From the NCBI GenBank assembly GCA_963565915.1, contig OY751486.1, forward strand, positions 1,922,001 through 1,986,000: a DNA stretch of 64,000 nucleotides, read 5' to 3'. Below, one piece after another: positions 62,004 through 64,000 of this stretch; the stretch's first letter is position 1, and each line of letters opens with the position of its first letter. The stretch is from Entoloma clypeatum. Taxonomy: Eukaryota; Basidiomycota; Agaricomycetes; Agaricales; Entolomataceae. The notes under the pieces were generated by a model. It worked only from the letters and a program-made list of their open reading frames with translations. It searched no databases and was not told where the DNA came from. Both the position numbers and the translations under genes were made by a program.

Positions 62004-63997
62004 TCTGCAGGCACCCAACCTCTATCAAGAACTGCTTCGGCTGTCGCACATCTGGCGCTGGTTGAAGAAGAAGAAGTGGGCTGGTCATGGCCACAGAATG
62101 GCGACCGGCGAACAGATGGCACCCGCCGAATTTGGCAACTTCTGTCCAGCATGTCCCCAACCAGGAATCAATCTCCCAGAACACTGGAAAGAGGATCCAC
62201 AACGGTAGGTGCATCATCCCAATATCATGTTCCTTGATGAATCAAATGCACAGGTGGGTGTACAATCGGTCTTTTGTTGCCGACGGCAACTTCAAGGCCA
62301 ACCATGTTCAGCAAAAAACCTCCGGCGAGGTGTGGCTGGATGAGGGTGCTGGTATGATGTCAAAGCGTGAAGACTATCTCGGATTCCTGAAAACCGCCAT
62401 AGAGTGCCTCACAGTATGAAAGTTTCTGCATTGTTATACAGCCCAGAGATGCTGAAAAATTGATTTCTAGAAGGCACCATGTGAGAACCAGTTTCGTGCC
62501 ATTGAGCTTGCTATGCTTGGCTCCAAGGCATGCGACATCACTGACATTGTTGCCGTTGCCTGTGCACGGCATGGGTGTTTTGTCCCCAACGCGATTGCCA
62601 ATCTATACAAGGGTGAGGGCCAAAAAAATGCTGACTGGGTTCTTCTTATGGGTATCAAGTATGGCAATGTGGATGTGGAACAGATCGTCATGATCATCTA
62701 CGACATCGTCTGTCAATACTTTGTCTACCTTTATGACTGCATTGGTCACCTCCTCCCCCCTGGCCTGGTGCTCGCCTCGCCGATGTCACAGCAATGGATA
62801 TTCTACACACTCATACAACCGAGCCCGAGGAGCCTGTCGACATAATGCCAAGCGAGGTGCACACCCCGGTGGAAGAATGGATAAGAATGGCCCTCAATAT
62901 CAAGGAGAAACAGTGCATGTTTTATGTGTCACTCACTCGTAATCCTTCTGATTTCTGGGCAGGATTGAGTTAGAGGACCGTCTCCGGCATTGGAAAAAGA
63001 ACCCTCGGCCTGAAGATGCAAAACAGATTGAACACCTTCAAGATAATCTCACATCCCAGCTGACTGTGCTCAATACATTGCAACAGCAGGTTGGGGTGCT
63101 GGGAACAGTGGCACCAGATGCATCAACATCAGATGATCCGACAGCCTTTGACAATCTTGATGATGATGAGCATGAAGGCGAGAGCGATGACGACGGCGGC
63201 GTCCCTGGCCGCGATACTGTCACTGGCAACCTCCCACATGAACACTGGCCACTTGTCTTGCCTTCCACTGCGTCTGGTTGCAATCAAGCTCACTGTGCTG
63301 TAGAGGTGGCCGAGAAAACGAGGCAGGCCACACGGCATCTCAATGCACTTTGCACCATCATCGCCGACAAATCCTTTCACTACTCCCATGTCATCCGAGT
63401 AGCACCCCGGAAAAGTGTCAAAACTCGAGCTCGAGCCGCGATCATCAAGCTCAATCAGCAGATTTCTTTCCATTCTCGAGTATATACACGATGCAGGGCG
63501 GCCCTCGGCCGGCTGCAAGCTTCGCCAGATGTCATGGCAAGATTTCGGGTTTTAAGCCGAGATGACCTGAAGTGCAGCATGGCTGTTCTGGATCCCAACA
63601 TCCAGGGTTCAACAACTCTACGCCTGTCCTGGATATGGCAGATGCAACTGGATATCAATCCTACGTCGCCGGCGGCCGTGCTAGAATGTGAGTCGCCGTG
63701 TATTGTCGCCATGGATCTTCTGATCGCCTTTTAGTCCAACATGTTCATTGGTTACATGCACGAGCATGAAGCCACCGCTGGGAGGAGGAAGTCATCCTCG
63801 TCCAATATGAGATGGGTTGGACGACCCAATATTTTATCCATCAACGGAACATTTGGGACGGCCAGCGACAAGTCGCCGCTTCGCCAGGACTCATGGCACA
63901 TGCAGCGAGAAAGGCGGCAATGTGGCAGATCCTTGTGACAGACGCTGAAGATGAATTTGCGGGTACTACAAGGTCATATGTGCGGATAATTGAGTAG
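62004..63997 (+). pseudogene. KDZ transposase, C-terminal half
   Basis: Resumes as LQAPNLYQELLRLSHIWRWL. Likely introns: 62,205-62,253; 62,414-62,470; 62,913-62,962; 63,688-63,734, each joining frames correctly. Core motifs: FGNFCPACPQPGINLPEHW, WVYNRSFVADGNFKANHVQQ, CENQFRAIELAMLGSKACDI, CARHGCFVPNAIANLYKGEG and IIYDIVCQYFVYLYD, then an acidic and coiled-coil region and STTLRLSWIWQM. After IVCQYFVYLYD about the next 150 residues expected in this family are missing. A TGA at 63,767-63,769 lies in the last exon, which ends with TAG at 63,995. Reading joins the N-terminal half across the 6.6-kb gypsy insertion without loss. Confidence 0.75.
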
Positions 63998-64000
63998 TGT

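Overview
The window looks like nuclear DNA of a mushroom-forming basidiomycete (Agaricomycetes). Genes are split by many 42-65 nt GT-AG introns. The repeats are typical of that group: chromodomain Ty3/gypsy elements, Ty1/copia, a Tc1/mariner element, a LINE tail, CACTA-like inverted-repeat elements and a KDZ (Kyakuja-Dileera-Zisupton) transposase with its cysteine-cluster domain. No bacterial, viral-particle or organellar gene set is present. All calls are by eye from sequence and translation; no database was searched.

Layout. 0-24.4 kb is a nested repeat block. It holds a chromovirus remnant with an antisense Zn2Cys6 gene, Ty3/gypsy copy A broken into a truncated mariner, a LINE 3' tail with an A-tract, a 1.8-kb island packed with small hairpins (with a tRNA-derived SINE-like piece), a second chromovirus 3' end, three inverted-repeat elements, a tandem-repeat array, and Ty3/gypsy copy B (14.7-23.0 kb, TSD AGAAT), itself interrupted by a mariner with a full transposase frame. 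24.4-44.5 kb is the host-gene island: two tandem seven-exon rhodopsin-like membrane protein genes (the first carrying an intact copia element in intron 3), a Skt5/Chs4-type Sel1-repeat protein ending in a CAAX box, and a divergent pair of long multi-exon genes (37.5-39.5 kb minus, 40.1-44.5 kb plus) sharing a partly duplicated intergenic region. 44.5-50 kb holds AT-rich DNA, a 200-N gap, and a decayed copia on the minus strand. 50-64 kb is a KDZ-type transposon neighbourhood: accessory reading frames, CCGGCGA-type minisatellites, a second Zn2Cys6 frame, and a KDZ transposase pseudogene split by Ty3/gypsy copy D (55.4-62.0 kb, TSD GCACC).

How it fits together. The three copies of one Ty3/gypsy family (A, B, D) can be compared with each other inside the window. 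Most of their in-frame stops are TGA where a sister copy has CGA, so CpG decay explains much of the pseudogenisation. Against that background a 123-codon frame between pol and the 3' LTR is open in all three copies. The copia in the rhodopsin-like gene is the youngest-looking element: its polyprotein is intact and its two LTRs have equal length.
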